DNA of 44,312 nucleotides from JAJTFW01 sp031411335 (GCA_031411335.1 JANOAX010000230.1:1-44312), one strand, 5' to 3'; counted from the stretch's first letter, positions 36,381-44,312 are shown. Notes: generated by a model from the letters alone, not told the origin. Made by a program: numbers and translations.

Positions 36381-37304
36381 ATGAGTCTTCTAGTTATCGG
36401 TACTGTCGCATTTGACGCCATTGAAACCCCCTTCGGAAAAACAGATAAGATTATTGGAGGTGCGGCAACCTATGCTTCAATGGCAGCTTCCTTCTTCCAT
36501 CCAAAAATTAACTTGGTTTCAGTAGTGGGTGACGATTTTCCGCAAGATGCAATCACCATGATGCAAAAGCGTGGCATTAATACCGATGGACTCCAAATAA
36601 AACAAGGCGAGAAAACTTTTTTCTGGGCTGGGAAATATCATGAAGATATGAATACTCGTGACACACTCGATACTCAACTAAATGTGCTGAGCAATTTCGA
36701 TCCAATTATTCCAGAAGCATATCAAGATTGTGAATTTTTAATGCTTGGAAATTTAATGCCGAGTATTCAAATGTCGGTGATTCAACGCTTGAAGAATCGT
36801 CCAAAGCTGATCGTAATGGACACGATGAATTTCTGGATGGAAATTGCAATGGATGATTTAATCAAGACGATTGCGATGGTAGATGTGCTTACTATCAATG
36901 ACGCAGAAGCTCGTCAATTAACGGGTGAATATTCTCTTGTGAAAGCAGCCCGTAAAGTATTAACGATGGGACCAAAATATTTAATCATAAAGAAAGGTGA
37001 ACACGGTGCTTTATTATTTCATGAGAACCAAGTGTTTTTCGCACCTGCATTACCGTTAGAAGAAGTTTTTGATCCAACAGGAGCTGGCGATACGTTTGCT
37101 GGTGGATTTATTGGACATCTTGCAAGCACAAATTCTGTTTCTTTTGAATCGATGAAGCGTGCTGTTATCTATGGTTCTGCAATGGCATCCTACTGCGTAG
37201 AAAAATTCGGACTTGAGCGTATCGTAAGTTTGAATGATGATGATGTTGAATCACGCGTTCAACAGTTCGTAGACTTAGTGCAGTTTGATATAACGCTGGT
37301 ATAA
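36381..37304 (+). CDS. PfkB family carbohydrate/nucleoside kinase
   Basis: The 307-residue protein has the ribokinase-fold signatures: an N-terminal IIGGAATYASMAASFF block, VSVVGDDFP, and the C-terminal catalytic motif DPTGAGDTFAGGFIGH, whose Asp is the base and whose GAGD forms the anion hole. It phosphorylates a sugar or nucleoside with ATP in the cytoplasm; the substrate cannot be assigned from sequence alone, and adenosine or ribose are both possible. It is probably transcribed alone or with the following gene, which starts 119 bases downstream on the same strand. Confidence 0.9.
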   Translation: MSLLVIGTVAFDAIETPFGKTDKIIGGAATYASMAASFFHPKINLVSVVGDDFPQDAITMMQKRGINTDGLQIKQGEKTFFWAGKYHEDMNTRDTLDTQLNVLSNFDPIIPEAYQDCEFLMLGNLMPSIQMSVIQRLKNRPKLIVMDTMNFWMEIAMDDLIKTIAMVDVLTINDAEARQLTGEYSLVKAARKVLTMGPKYLIIKKGEHGALLFHENQVFFAPALPLEEVFDPTGAGDTFAGGFIGHLASTNSVSFESMKRAVIYGSAMASYCVEKFGLERIVSLNDDDVESRVQQFVDLVQFDITLV

Positions 37305-37423
37305 ACCTGAATCTACTCGTATCACCTGTTTCAGTTGATAAAAATTAATTTAGTTTGCATTCAATTACATGATTTAGGATGAATTCTTTTTAACCTATAC
37401 AGCATGTTTCTTCAGTAGTTACC

Positions 37424-38731
37424 ATGAATAGACAAAATTATTTATGCTCATTACAGCTTATGCTGCTGTTGTTGGCTTTGCTGTTCTGCTCAGCGGGAGT
37501 GGCTCAAAAGGGAGATGTGCTTTACGGAACTGTCAACGATGCGTCAAATGGACAGCCGGTTCCTTTCGCAACAGTGACACTTAAGAAAAGCCTAATCGGT
37601 ACAACTACGAATGAGTCGGGACAGTTTGAATTGCATTTGCCCGATACACTACAGGAAGATGAGTTGTTAGTGACCTTTCTAGGTTATGCGTTCAAAACAT
37701 ATCCATTGGAATCGGTTCGGTCTCCACTAGTGGTATCTCTAGTTCCTTCTTCCATAGACCTGAAAGAGGTACTGATTCGTCCGCTTCCACCTACATACTA
37801 TATTAAACTTGCCATGCAATCAAAAGCGGCCAATTATCCTTCGGCTCCTTTTGAATCGAATGCATATTACAGAGAAATAATCCAGGAAAATGGAAACTTC
37901 CTTCGGTCTCATGAAGGTGTTTTTAAAACCTATTACCCGAATTTTCAGGACACGCTAAAAAATCAACATCAGTTATTGCTGTTCCGTAAAGCAAACGATC
38001 TACAGGAATTGGCGTTTATGAAAAAGGAACGTTTAAAAGATGAAGCAAAAGATAAAAAGAGAGAGGAGAAATCGCTTAAAAAAGGGAAGCCTCTAAAAAA
38101 GGATAGTAAAAACAATGATAAAGACAGTCTTAAAATAGGTGAGATTTTTGGCGGCCCAGAGAATCTACTTAAGATGTCGGATATCTTTAAGGATCCGGAA
38201 AATTTTCTCGATAGCAATGAATTCAAAAACTATACTTATAGTTTTGCGAAATCTTCAAGCTATCACGATGTAGCATTGATGGTGATTCAGTATCAATCAA
38301 AAGGTAAAGTGGATCATGTTAGGGAAGAAGGTTTTATTTATTTGGATATTGCTTCTAATGCCATAGTGAAAATTGAATCAAAAGGAAGTTATTCTATTCC
38401 AACGCTGGCTCGTCCGGTTTTGTTTTTAATGGGACTTGGTGTAAAAAACCCGACATTCAAAAGTTCAATCAGTTTTCAAAAGGTTAATGATCGATGGTAT
38501 CCGAATGCTATTCAATTTAAAATGAATATTCAAGTCGAGAAGAAACGAATGTTTTCTAAAAATGATAATTCAAATTTTGATATAGAAGGCGTTTTAGCAG
38601 TGAATAAATTGAAAACTTCTGCTCCTTCATCAGTAGAATTAACGAAACGATTTTCTGTAAAAAAGAAACCAGAATTACAGGTATTCAATGATCAAGGACT
38701 CACCTGGTCTGAAGTGAATATTATCAAGTAG
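37424..38731 (+). CDS. Secreted protein with carboxypeptidase-regulatory-like domain
   Basis: The 435-residue protein has a signal peptide (about 1-27) and a CarboxypepD_reg-like beta-sandwich (about 32-115, GTVNDASNGQPVPFATVTLKKSLIGTTTNESGQFELHLPD). A longer region follows with YYIKLAMQSKAANYPSAPFESNAYYRE, a pattern seen in many Bacteroidota outer membrane or periplasmic proteins of unknown function. A very Lys-rich linker (about 200-237) interrupts it. It lacks the TonB-dependent receptor barrel and a T9SS sorting domain, so it is probably periplasmic or attached to the outer membrane. The function is unknown. Confidence 0.8.
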   Translation: MNRQNYLCSLQLMLLLLALLFCSAGVAQKGDVLYGTVNDASNGQPVPFATVTLKKSLIGTTTNESGQFELHLPDTLQEDELLVTFLGYAFKTYPLESVRSPLVVSLVPSSIDLKEVLIRPLPPTYYIKLAMQSKAANYPSAPFESNAYYREIIQENGNFLRSHEGVFKTYYPNFQDTLKNQHQLLLFRKANDLQELAFMKKERLKDEAKDKKREEKSLKKGKPLKKDSKNNDKDSLKIGEIFGGPENLLKMSDIFKDPENFLDSNEFKNYTYSFAKSSSYHDVALMVIQYQSKGKVDHVREEGFIYLDIASNAIVKIESKGSYSIPTLARPVLFLMGLGVKNPTFKSSISFQKVNDRWYPNAIQFKMNIQVEKKRMFSKNDNSNFDIEGVLAVNKLKTSAPSSVELTKRFSVKKKPELQVFNDQGLTWSEVNIIK

Positions 38732-38814
38732 TTTTTTAAAACGGACTTTGAAGTAAAAAGAGTTGGAGTTGAAGAATAATGATGGCCGATTATACACCTC
38801 TTTCACTTAATCCC

Positions 38815-39059
38815 ACAATTGTCATTAGAAATGACAATTGTTCCCGAAGGCCGACGAATTCATTGATAAATCAATGAATTGTCGGGATTAACCCTGACAT
38901 TGATTTTGAAGCAATTCTTACTTTCATTTTAGCAATATGATTTGAATGATTGCTTCAAAATCAATCGTCAGCCCCGACGCTTTGTTCGGGATCGGAAACC
39001 CGTAGGTCGCAGATACCAATCAACAGCATTGGTAGCAAAAAAGTCTAATGACTTTTTTG
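38815..39059. repeat. Cluster of six hairpins in an intergenic region
   Basis: Successive stems are: 38815-38841 (12-base perfect stem, AGA loop); 38851-38885 (15 pairs, one bulge); 38894-38970 (ATTGATTTTGAAGCAAT and its exact complement, extended by CTGAC/GTCAG); 38973-38990 (CCCGA/TCGGG); 39015-39033 (ACCAAT/ATTGGT); 39036-39059 (CAAAAAAGTC and its complement, TAAT loop). It lies between convergent genes and carries no ORF. Confidence 0.8.
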
Positions 39060-39100
39060 GGTTAATAATGTTTTACATCTCCATCATTAAATCATAAAGA

Positions 39101-39137
39101 AATTGACTCAATTTTATTAGAATAAATTGTGTCAATT
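39101..39137 (-). terminator. Probable terminator of the VPS10-like gene
   Basis: AATTGAC and GTCAATT enclose CAATTT/AAATTG with one T-T mismatch between them. It lies 36 bases after the minus-strand stop codon. Confidence 0.45.
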
Positions 39138-39172
39138 CCGAATCCGTTTTTTAGCCCTCGGCCCATAACACA

Positions 39173-42100
39173 TCACTCTTTTACAAAGATCACCGGTACC
39201 TTATTGCTAATCATCATCTCATTAAACTGTTTTATATCCGTATTGATTATTTGTTTTAACAAGTTAAGCTGATGGTCTGCTTTCAAATCAAGTTGTTCAA
39301 AAACTTCAGTGCACTGCTTAGTCGGTTTTGTTGTGCCGCCGTTGACAATGTCATAAACACCTGCCAGTTTATCGTTGAGCATGATAGGATAATTCAAGAT
39401 ATCCTGGTTGGCCTTTAATTTTGTTTGGTACAATGATTCTTCAATCGCTGTTATTTTTTTATTGATGGAATCTTTTTCTGTACGAAGCATCTTCTTTAGT
39501 GAAGAATCTTTCCCCGCTTTCTCAACAGCTGCATTTAGCTGGTTGCGTATACTCCTAATATTTCCTACTGCTTTATGTACCGCAGTTATTTTGTCCCTTA
39601 TTTTTAAAGCAAGATCAAATTGCTCTTTCAGATCAGTATCTGAGGCGGAGACATTGCCGGGTTTGCGCAGCTGGAATTCATGCATCATCGAATCTTTCCC
39701 TACTACCAATTTCACATTGTATTTTCCGGGAGGTGCCAATGGACCTCGAAGTCCATCATTCCATAGAATGATCCCATCAAACTTTTCAGCATCCGCATAA
39801 CGCATATCCCAACTCATCGTATTCATTCCGCGCTTTACTTTTAACTTGATACTGTCCTTTTCTGCGTTGGAGGAAAATGACTTGATCACCTTGTTATTTT
39901 CATCTAGGAATTCCAACCGTGCAACATTGGTACTGTCAAGTTTAGATGGAATGTAAAAATTTACAGAGAGACCCGGAGTAGGATTTTCACCACTCTTTTT
40001 CTTTTCATTTTTTGTGCTTTGAGTACACCAAGTGGTCCGAGGTTGAAAGAGGTGAAACTTTTTATTGGTAACCGTTTCGTTCCATTGATGCAATAGTGAG
40101 AGATCATCCAGCACCCAAAAACTTCTGCCTTGTGTAGCAGCAATCAGATCAAAATCTTTTATTGCTAAATCGGTAATTGGAACCATAGGTAAATTCAGCT
40201 GCCATTTCTTCCAACTCTTGCCTCCATCTTTGCTTAAGTACATTCCGTATTCTGTTCCGCAGTACAATAAACCTTTCTGATACGGATCAGCGCGCAGACA
40301 ACGAGTGAAATCACCAGGTTGAATGCCATTGGTGATTTTTGTCCAGGTGGTGCCGTAGTTGGCAGTATAATAGATATACGGTGTGTAATCATCCAGCTTA
40401 TATCGTGTTCCTACCGCATACAGTCCACCCTTTGTGTAGGGATCAGGTTCAAGACAATTAAACATCATCCATTCCGGCATATTGGGCGGCGTAACATTGC
40501 TCCAATTTTTTCCGCCGTCTCTTGATACATGCATCAGCCCATCATCGCTTCCGCACCACAATAAATCTTTTTCATAGGGCGATTCACAAGCTGCAAAAAT
40601 GGTTGAATACGTTTCAACGCCCGTGTTATCTTTGGTGATGATTCCTCCGCTGGCCTTTTGTTTAGATTTATCATCACGAGTAAGATCAGGTGAGATTTGC
40701 TTCCACGAAACGCCATCGTCCTCTGTATAAAATAAAACATTGGCTGCGGCATACAATCGTTTCTTCTCATGTGGTGAAAAAAACAGCGGGAAGTTCCATT
40801 GAAAACGGTAGCGCGCACTGTCAGCACCGCGACCAATATTTGCGTCGGGCCATACGGAGATATTGCTGTTCTCTCCTGTTTTGTGATTCAATCTTCCTAT
40901 GAATCCGTCGTAATTTCCACCATAAACAATATCATCATTCAACGGATCAGCCACGATGTGTCCACTTTCAAATCCTGCAGTACGCTCCCAATCTTCCTCT
41001 GTAATGCTTCCTGATGTAAATGAGCGATGATTGATTCGCAGACTTGAATTATCCTGCTGCGCACCGTATATGCGGTACGGAAAATGATTGTCGGTACTCA
41101 CTCTATAAAACTGTGCGGTAGGCTGATTATAATAGGTGCTCCAATTCTCACCACCATCAAATGTAACTTGTGCACCACCATCGTCGGCAACAATCATCCG
41201 TTTATTATTTTCTGGATCAATCCATAAGTCGTGATGATCACCGTGCGGCGTATTGATTGTCTTAAATGTTTTACCGCCATCACCTGAACGATGAAACGCT
41301 ACATTTAATAAGTACACCACATTTTCATCTTTTGTGTCGGCATACACTCGGCTGAAATACCATGCTCGCTGACGGATCTTACGTTCATCGTTAACACGGA
41401 TCCAGTTTATTCCGCCATCATCGCTTCGCATCAATCCACCATCTGCTGCTTCCACCATGGCAAATATTCTCTCGGTGTTTACGGGAGAAATGCTCACTGT
41501 AATTATTCCAAGAGGACCTTTTGGCATGCCTTCATTTTGGGTGATGTCTATCCAAGTTGCACCACCGTCTGTTGTTTTCCAAAGTGATGAACCATTGCCT
41601 CCGCTTTCTAGGGAATAGGGGGTTCGTTTCACATTCCAGAAAGAAGCATAGAGTACAGACGGGTTTACGGGATCCATCACAAGATCAGATGCCGCAACAG
41701 AATCACTTAAAAATAAAATGCGTTTCCATGTGCCGCCGCCATCTGTTGTTTTATAGATGCCGCGTTCATTGTTTTTCCCGAACAGGTGACCAAAAGCGCA
41801 TACATAAACTACATCCGGATTTTTCGGATGAATGCGAATGCGAACAATATGACGTGAATCGGTAAGACCCATGTTCTTCCAAGTATTACCTCCATCAACG
41901 GATTTCCAGATACCATGCCCTTCACTCACATTTCCTCTCATGGTTTGTTCCCCTTCACCCACCCAGAGAATATCGCGGTCGGCATTTGCTACGGCCACCG
42001 CACCCATGCTGCCACCAAAGTATTTATCAGAAATATTACTCCAGTTGCTGCCGCCATCGGTCGTCTTAAAAACACCGCCGCCGGTCCCACCGAAATAAAA

Positions 42101-42289
42101 AGTATTGGTTTCCTTTAATACTCCTGCCACAGCACCACTTCTTCCTCCTCTTGACGGGCCAATGCATCGCCATTTATAGGAGGCACTGAGTAAGGAATCA
42201 GCCGTATTGACTTTTTCAGATTCAACTTTGCGTTGTGCATGAAGAGAGGTGTGGCCGATTAATAATAGTGCAAGGAGAATTTTGTTCAT
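39173..42289 (-). CDS. VPS10/sortilin-like BNR beta-propeller protein (secreted)
   Basis: The 1038-residue protein has a signal peptide (MNKILLALLLIGHTSLHAQ) and a very long run of BNR/Asp-box blades (GGVFKTTDGGSNWSNI, GIWKSVDGGNTWKNM, GIYKTTDGGGTWKRI, LMHVSRDGGKNWSNV, MYLSKDGGKSWKKW) forming two propellers to about residue 740. A C-terminal region follows with a beta domain and a helical segment (about 880-1010). Proteins of this type are often labelled glycosyl hydrolase in databases, but no hydrolase has been shown for most, and none of the sialidase catalytic set is obvious here. The ATG at 42289 is used because it starts directly at the signal peptide; an ATG seven codons upstream is also open. 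No T9SS sorting domain is present. Confidence 0.85.
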   Translation of the reverse strand: MNKILLALLLIGHTSLHAQRKVESEKVNTADSLLSASYKWRCIGPSRGGRSGAVAGVLKETNTFYFGGTGGGVFKTTDGGSNWSNISDKYFGGSMGAVAVANADRDILWVGEGEQTMRGNVSEGHGIWKSVDGGNTWKNMGLTDSRHIVRIRIHPKNPDVVYVCAFGHLFGKNNERGIYKTTDGGGTWKRILFLSDSVAASDLVMDPVNPSVLYASFWNVKRTPYSLESGGNGSSLWKTTDGGATWIDITQNEGMPKGPLGIITVSISPVNTERIFAMVEAADGGLMRSDDGGINWIRVNDERKIRQRAWYFSRVYADTKDENVVYLLNVAFHRSGDGGKTFKTINTPHGDHHDLWIDPENNKRMIVADDGGAQVTFDGGENWSTYYNQPTAQFYRVSTDNHFPYRIYGAQQDNSSLRINHRSFTSGSITEEDWERTAGFESGHIVADPLNDDIVYGGNYDGFIGRLNHKTGENSNISVWPDANIGRGADSARYRFQWNFPLFFSPHEKKRLYAAANVLFYTEDDGVSWKQISPDLTRDDKSKQKASGGIITKDNTGVETYSTIFAACESPYEKDLLWCGSDDGLMHVSRDGGKNWSNVTPPNMPEWMMFNCLEPDPYTKGGLYAVGTRYKLDDYTPYIYYTANYGTTWTKITNGIQPGDFTRCLRADPYQKGLLYCGTEYGMYLSKDGGKSWKKWQLNLPMVPITDLAIKDFDLIAATQGRSFWVLDDLSLLHQWNETVTNKKFHLFQPRTTWCTQSTKNEKKKSGENPTPGLSVNFYIPSKLDSTNVARLEFLDENNKVIKSFSSNAEKDSIKLKVKRGMNTMSWDMRYADAEKFDGIILWNDGLRGPLAPPGKYNVKLVVGKDSMMHEFQLRKPGNVSASDTDLKEQFDLALKIRDKITAVHKAVGNIRSIRNQLNAAVEKAGKDSSLKKMLRTEKDSINKKITAIEESLYQTKLKANQDILNYPIMLNDKLAGVYDIVNGGTTKPTKQCTEVFEQLDLKADHQLNLLKQIINTDIKQFNEMMISNKVPVIFVKE

Positions 42290-42433
42290 GTTTGTTTTAA
42301 ATTTCGGCATTAAGATATTGAAAATTTATATTCCTTCATTTTTCTAGGTGATAAAGTAAAATTGAAGGAGATGTGAGTTAAGTAACTATTATTAATTTCA
42401 AAATTGAAACGAATAATCGAATGTGGATGAATT

Positions 42434-42502
42434 CCAATTTACCAATTACCATCCCGATAGCTATCGGGACACCAATTCACCAACCCTCCAATTCACCAAT
42501 TG
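42434..42502. repeat. CCAATTCACCAA-type intergenic repeat, copy 2, with embedded palindrome
   Basis: Repeated CCAATT(T/C)ACCAA units match, in reverse complement, the GGTGAATT repeat at 10814-10860. The repeat is split by an 18-base perfect palindrome TCCCGATAGCTATCGGGA at 42452-42469. It sits upstream of the mutase subunit promoter, and an open frame across it is spurious. Confidence 0.65.
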
Positions 42503-42512
42503 CAAAATTCCG

Positions 42513-42520
42513 TATTTTCG
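42513..42520 (+). promoter_or_regulatory. -7-like promoter element of the mutase B12 subunit gene
   Basis: TATTTTCG ends four bases before the ATG at 42525, so the mRNA is probably leaderless. The 13-base core CCGTATTTTCGCA also occurs at the PfkB kinase promoter. Confidence 0.5.
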
Positions 42521-42524
42521 CATC

Positions 42525-42932
42525 ATGCAGCGTCCAATTCGTGTTCTAATTGCTAAGGTGGGTCTCGATGGCCACGACCGTGGTGCTAAAGTGATTGCTT
42601 CTTTCCTTCGCGATGCAGGTATGGAGGTGATCTACACGGGCTTACGGCAAACTCCCGAAATGGTGGTGAACGCCGCTATTCAGGAAGATGTGGATGCAAT
42701 CGGTGTTAGTATTTTGAGTGGTGCCCACATGACCGTATTTCCACGAATTCTTGCTTTGTTAAAAGAGCAAAAAATGGAAGATGTCCTCCTCACCGGTGGT
42801 GGAATTATTCCAGAAGTGGATATGAAGAAGCTGGAAGAGATGGGTTGCGGAAAACTTTTTGCACCCGGAACGGAAACAACAACAATCATTAATTACATGA
42901 CCGAAGAAGTAAAAAGATTGAAGAAAATTTAA
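42525..42932 (+). CDS. Stand-alone B12-binding subunit of methylmalonyl-CoA mutase type
   Basis: The 135-residue protein is a complete cobalamin-binding domain: D15-x-H17-x-x-G20 in VGLDGHDRGAKV, where His binds cobalt, then SILSGAHM and GGGIIP. It corresponds to the C-terminal domain of methylmalonyl-CoA mutase encoded as a separate gene. The frame is open 34 codons further upstream, but that part is encoded by an intergenic repeat and lies before the promoter, so the ATG at 42525 is chosen. Together with a catalytic subunit elsewhere it would interconvert methylmalonyl- and succinyl-CoA or a related pair. Enoyl-CoA hydratase follows after 41 bases, in the same likely operon. Confidence 0.9.
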   Translation: MQRPIRVLIAKVGLDGHDRGAKVIASFLRDAGMEVIYTGLRQTPEMVVNAAIQEDVDAIGVSILSGAHMTVFPRILALLKEQKMEDVLLTGGGIIPEVDMKKLEEMGCGKLFAPGTETTTIINYMTEEVKRLKKI

Positions 42933-42973
42933 TCTGTTTTTTATTTCGATGGATCATCAAAAAAAATAAAATC

Positions 42974-43753
42974 ATGACCTATTTGAATATTCTGTACACC
43001 GTTGAAAATTCAATTTGTACGATTACCATCAATCGTCCCGATAAATTAAATGCGCTGAATAAAGAAACCATTGCCGAAGTAGGTGTTGCATTTGCAACAG
43101 CACAAAAAGATGATCAAGTGCGCGGAATTATTCTCACCGGTGCAGGATCCAAAGCATTTATTGCAGGTGCTGATATCAGCGAGTTTTCTTCTTTTAATTT
43201 GGAACAAGGTATGGTGTTGAGTAAACATGGTCACGATGTTTTTGATAGCGTGGAGAATTGTTCGAAGCCCGTCATTGCTGCAGTAAACGGGTTTGCACTC
43301 GGTGGAGGATGTGAGCTTGCTATGGCTTGCCATATGCGTGTTGCAGCCGAAAATGCAAAGTTCGGACAACCCGAAGTGAAGCTCGGTTTAATCCCAGGTT
43401 ACGGAGGTACACAACGTTTACCTCAACTCATCGGAAAAGCAAAGGCCATGGAGTTGTTGATGACGGCTGATATTTTGGATGCCAACGAAGCGCATCGACT
43501 CGGACTTGCGAATTACGTGGTTCCGGCCGATCAACTTATTGAAAAATGCAAGGAGATTTTAAATAAAATTATTGCTCAAGCCCCCATCGCAGTGGCAGAA
43601 ATTGTACGTTCCGTGAATGCACATTATTCAAAAACTGAGAATGGTTATGAAGTAGAGATTGCGCGCTTCGGTGCTTGTTTCACGACCGAGGATTTTAAGG
43701 AAGGTACCGACGCATTTATGAATAAACGTAAGGCAGCATTCACGGGAAAGTAG
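42974..43753 (+). CDS. Enoyl-CoA hydratase/isomerase (crotonase family)
   Basis: The 259-residue protein has the crotonase fold with oxyanion-hole motifs KAFIAGADISEF and NGFALGGGCELAMA, and both glutamates used by true hydratases: E114 (GGGCELA) and E134 (FGQPEVKLG). It would hydrate 2-enoyl-CoA, for example crotonyl-CoA, in fatty-acid or amino-acid breakdown in the cytoplasm. It lies between the B12 subunit gene and acylphosphatase, with 41 and 7 bases between them, so the three are probably one transcript. Which pathway uses it is inference; an acyl-CoA route leading to succinyl-CoA fits the neighbours. Confidence 0.93.
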   Translation: MTYLNILYTVENSICTITINRPDKLNALNKETIAEVGVAFATAQKDDQVRGIILTGAGSKAFIAGADISEFSSFNLEQGMVLSKHGHDVFDSVENCSKPVIAAVNGFALGGGCELAMACHMRVAAENAKFGQPEVKLGLIPGYGGTQRLPQLIGKAKAMELLMTADILDANEAHRLGLANYVVPADQLIEKCKEILNKIIAQAPIAVAEIVRSVNAHYSKTENGYEVEIARFGACFTTEDFKEGTDAFMNKRKAAFTGK

Positions 43754-43760
43754 TTTTTTG

Positions 43761-44045
43761 ATGAGTTCTATTTTAAGTATACGCCTCACCGTTAGTGGAA
43801 AAGTGCAAGGTGTTTTTTATCGTCAGTCCGCTTGCGAAGTGGCGAATAAATTGGAGTTATCTGGATTTGTGAAAAATCTTCCGAATGGCGATGTGCTTAT
43901 CGAGGTACATGGAGAAACTGCGAAAGTGGAGGAGTTATACCAGTGGTCATTAAAGGGGCCGATGTTAGCGCAGGTGAAATCGGTAACACGAGAAGAAATC
44001 GAATCCATCCCCCTCGATGGAAATTTTGTTTTTCGAAGGGACTAA
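43761..44045 (+). CDS. Acylphosphatase
   Basis: The 94-residue protein matches acylphosphatase over its whole length. The phosphate-binding loop with Arg is VSGKVQGVFYRQSA, and the catalytic Asn is in GFVKNLPNGDVLIEVHG. It hydrolyses acyl phosphates such as acetyl phosphate or carbamoyl phosphate. The ATG at 43761 is used; a TTG one codon earlier is also open. It closes the acyl-CoA cluster, seven bases after the hydratase stop. Its link to the pathway is unknown, as acylphosphatases are often found in unrelated operons. Confidence 0.92.
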   Translation: MSSILSIRLTVSGKVQGVFYRQSACEVANKLELSGFVKNLPNGDVLIEVHGETAKVEELYQWSLKGPMLAQVKSVTREEIESIPLDGNFVFRRD

Positions 44046-44173
44046 ACTGTATGTTATACCGTTTTACATAGTGTGTAGTCCAATTATTTAAACATAAATG
44101 GAAGCTTAATTCGAGCAATAATTTCAAATAAAGAGTAATATCGTTCGGTGAGGTGTGGAGGCCGCCCACGCAA

Positions 44174-44190
44174 TCCCGATAGCTATCGCA
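44174..44190. repeat. Partial copy of the CCCGATAGCTATCGGG palindrome
   Basis: TCCCGATAGCTATCG matches the palindrome at 42452-42469 apart from one mismatch near its right end. Confidence 0.6.
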
Positions 44191-44259
44191 TGCGCGTCAG
44201 GCTAATTTAAAGGTTTAGCAACAATTTTGCTCTTGGTTTTGACTGCTAATATGAAATGT

Positions 44260-44287
44260 GTAGAGACGCCATTAATGGCGTCTCTAC
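44260..44287. repeat. 28-base perfect palindrome
   Basis: GTAGAGACGCCATT followed directly by its exact complement, at the end of the window. It resembles dispersed REP-like palindromes; there is no gene next to it in the window. The remaining sequence from 44046 shows no ORF. Confidence 0.75.
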
Positions 44288-44312
44288 AGGAATTCACCCC
44301 CCTTAATAGAGC

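Noticed and set aside
37969..38226. Minus-strand ORF inside the carboxypeptidase-regulatory-domain gene
   Set aside because: It is the antisense of a Lys-rich linker, giving a Ser/Leu/Phe-rich string with no family match.
40534..40836. Open frames overlapping the VPS10-like gene in other frames
   Set aside because: They lack family features and lie inside a long well-supported coding region; several similar ones occur between 39400 and 42100.
39173..42289. Assigning the VPS10-like protein as a glycoside hydrolase
   Set aside because: Blade repeats (BNR/Asp-boxes) are shared by many non-enzymes and no catalytic residue set is evident.
42423..42524. Upstream 34-codon extension of the mutase subunit
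   Set aside because: It is encoded by the intergenic repeat and palindrome and lies before the promoter.

Overview
The window looks like chromosomal DNA from an uncultured or poorly known member of the Bacteroidota. Five secreted proteins end in (or close with) type IX secretion (T9SS) C-terminal sorting domains. Upstream regions carry the Bacteroidota -7 element TAnnTTTG rather than E. coli-type promoters. Intergenic DNA is AT-rich with few Shine-Dalgarno sites, and the gene families (GH92, GH20, S74-type secreted proteins, VPS10-like propellers, 7TM-type NtrY-like kinases) are typical of the phylum. I see no prophage, CRISPR array, insertion sequence or rRNA. One tRNA gene, tRNA-Asn(GTT), is present.

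Layout. 1-6.6 kb is a housekeeping and signalling block: a MarR regulator, a large sensor histidine kinase split in two by tandem in-frame stops, a biotin carrier protein, an exported Fe/Mn superoxide dismutase and an OmpA lipoprotein. 7.0-18.4 kb is a one-directional glycan locus: sugar MFS transporter, GH20 hexosaminidase, GH2 beta-mannosidase (broken by a 1-base frameshift), GH92 alpha-mannosidase, Tat-exported glycosylasparaginase and CutC. Together these could strip an N-glycan core residue by residue to the Asn (alpha-Man, beta-Man, GlcNAc, then GlcNAc-Asn) and import a sugar. No SusC/SusD pair lies in the window. 18.4-19.7 kb holds a nucleotidyltransferase-fold protein that has lost both metal-binding Asp, its small overlapping partner, and an L,D-transpeptidase-like protein.

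20-35 kb is dominated by large T9SS cargo proteins, including a 1521-residue protein with three long repeats followed by dockerin-like and cohesin-like segments. A DEAD-box helicase and a PhnA-type protein lie among them. 35-36.1 kb holds an intact GIY-YIG gene, a truncated copy of it, nested hairpins and tRNA-Asn with its promoter. 36.4-44.3 kb holds a PfkB kinase, a carboxypeptidase-regulatory-domain protein, a dense cluster of hairpins, a VPS10/BNR propeller protein, and an acyl-CoA cluster (stand-alone methylmalonyl-CoA mutase B12 subunit, enoyl-CoA hydratase, acylphosphatase). The right end carries REP-like palindromes.

The most notable observations are the split kinase, the compact N-glycan-dismantling locus with a frameshifted member, the exact TAnnTTTG-N4-ATG spacing at four genes (suggesting leaderless mRNAs), the inactivated nucleotidyltransferase, the dockerin plus cohesin combination, and several structured intergenic repeat families. 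All calls come from reading the sequence; no database search was possible.
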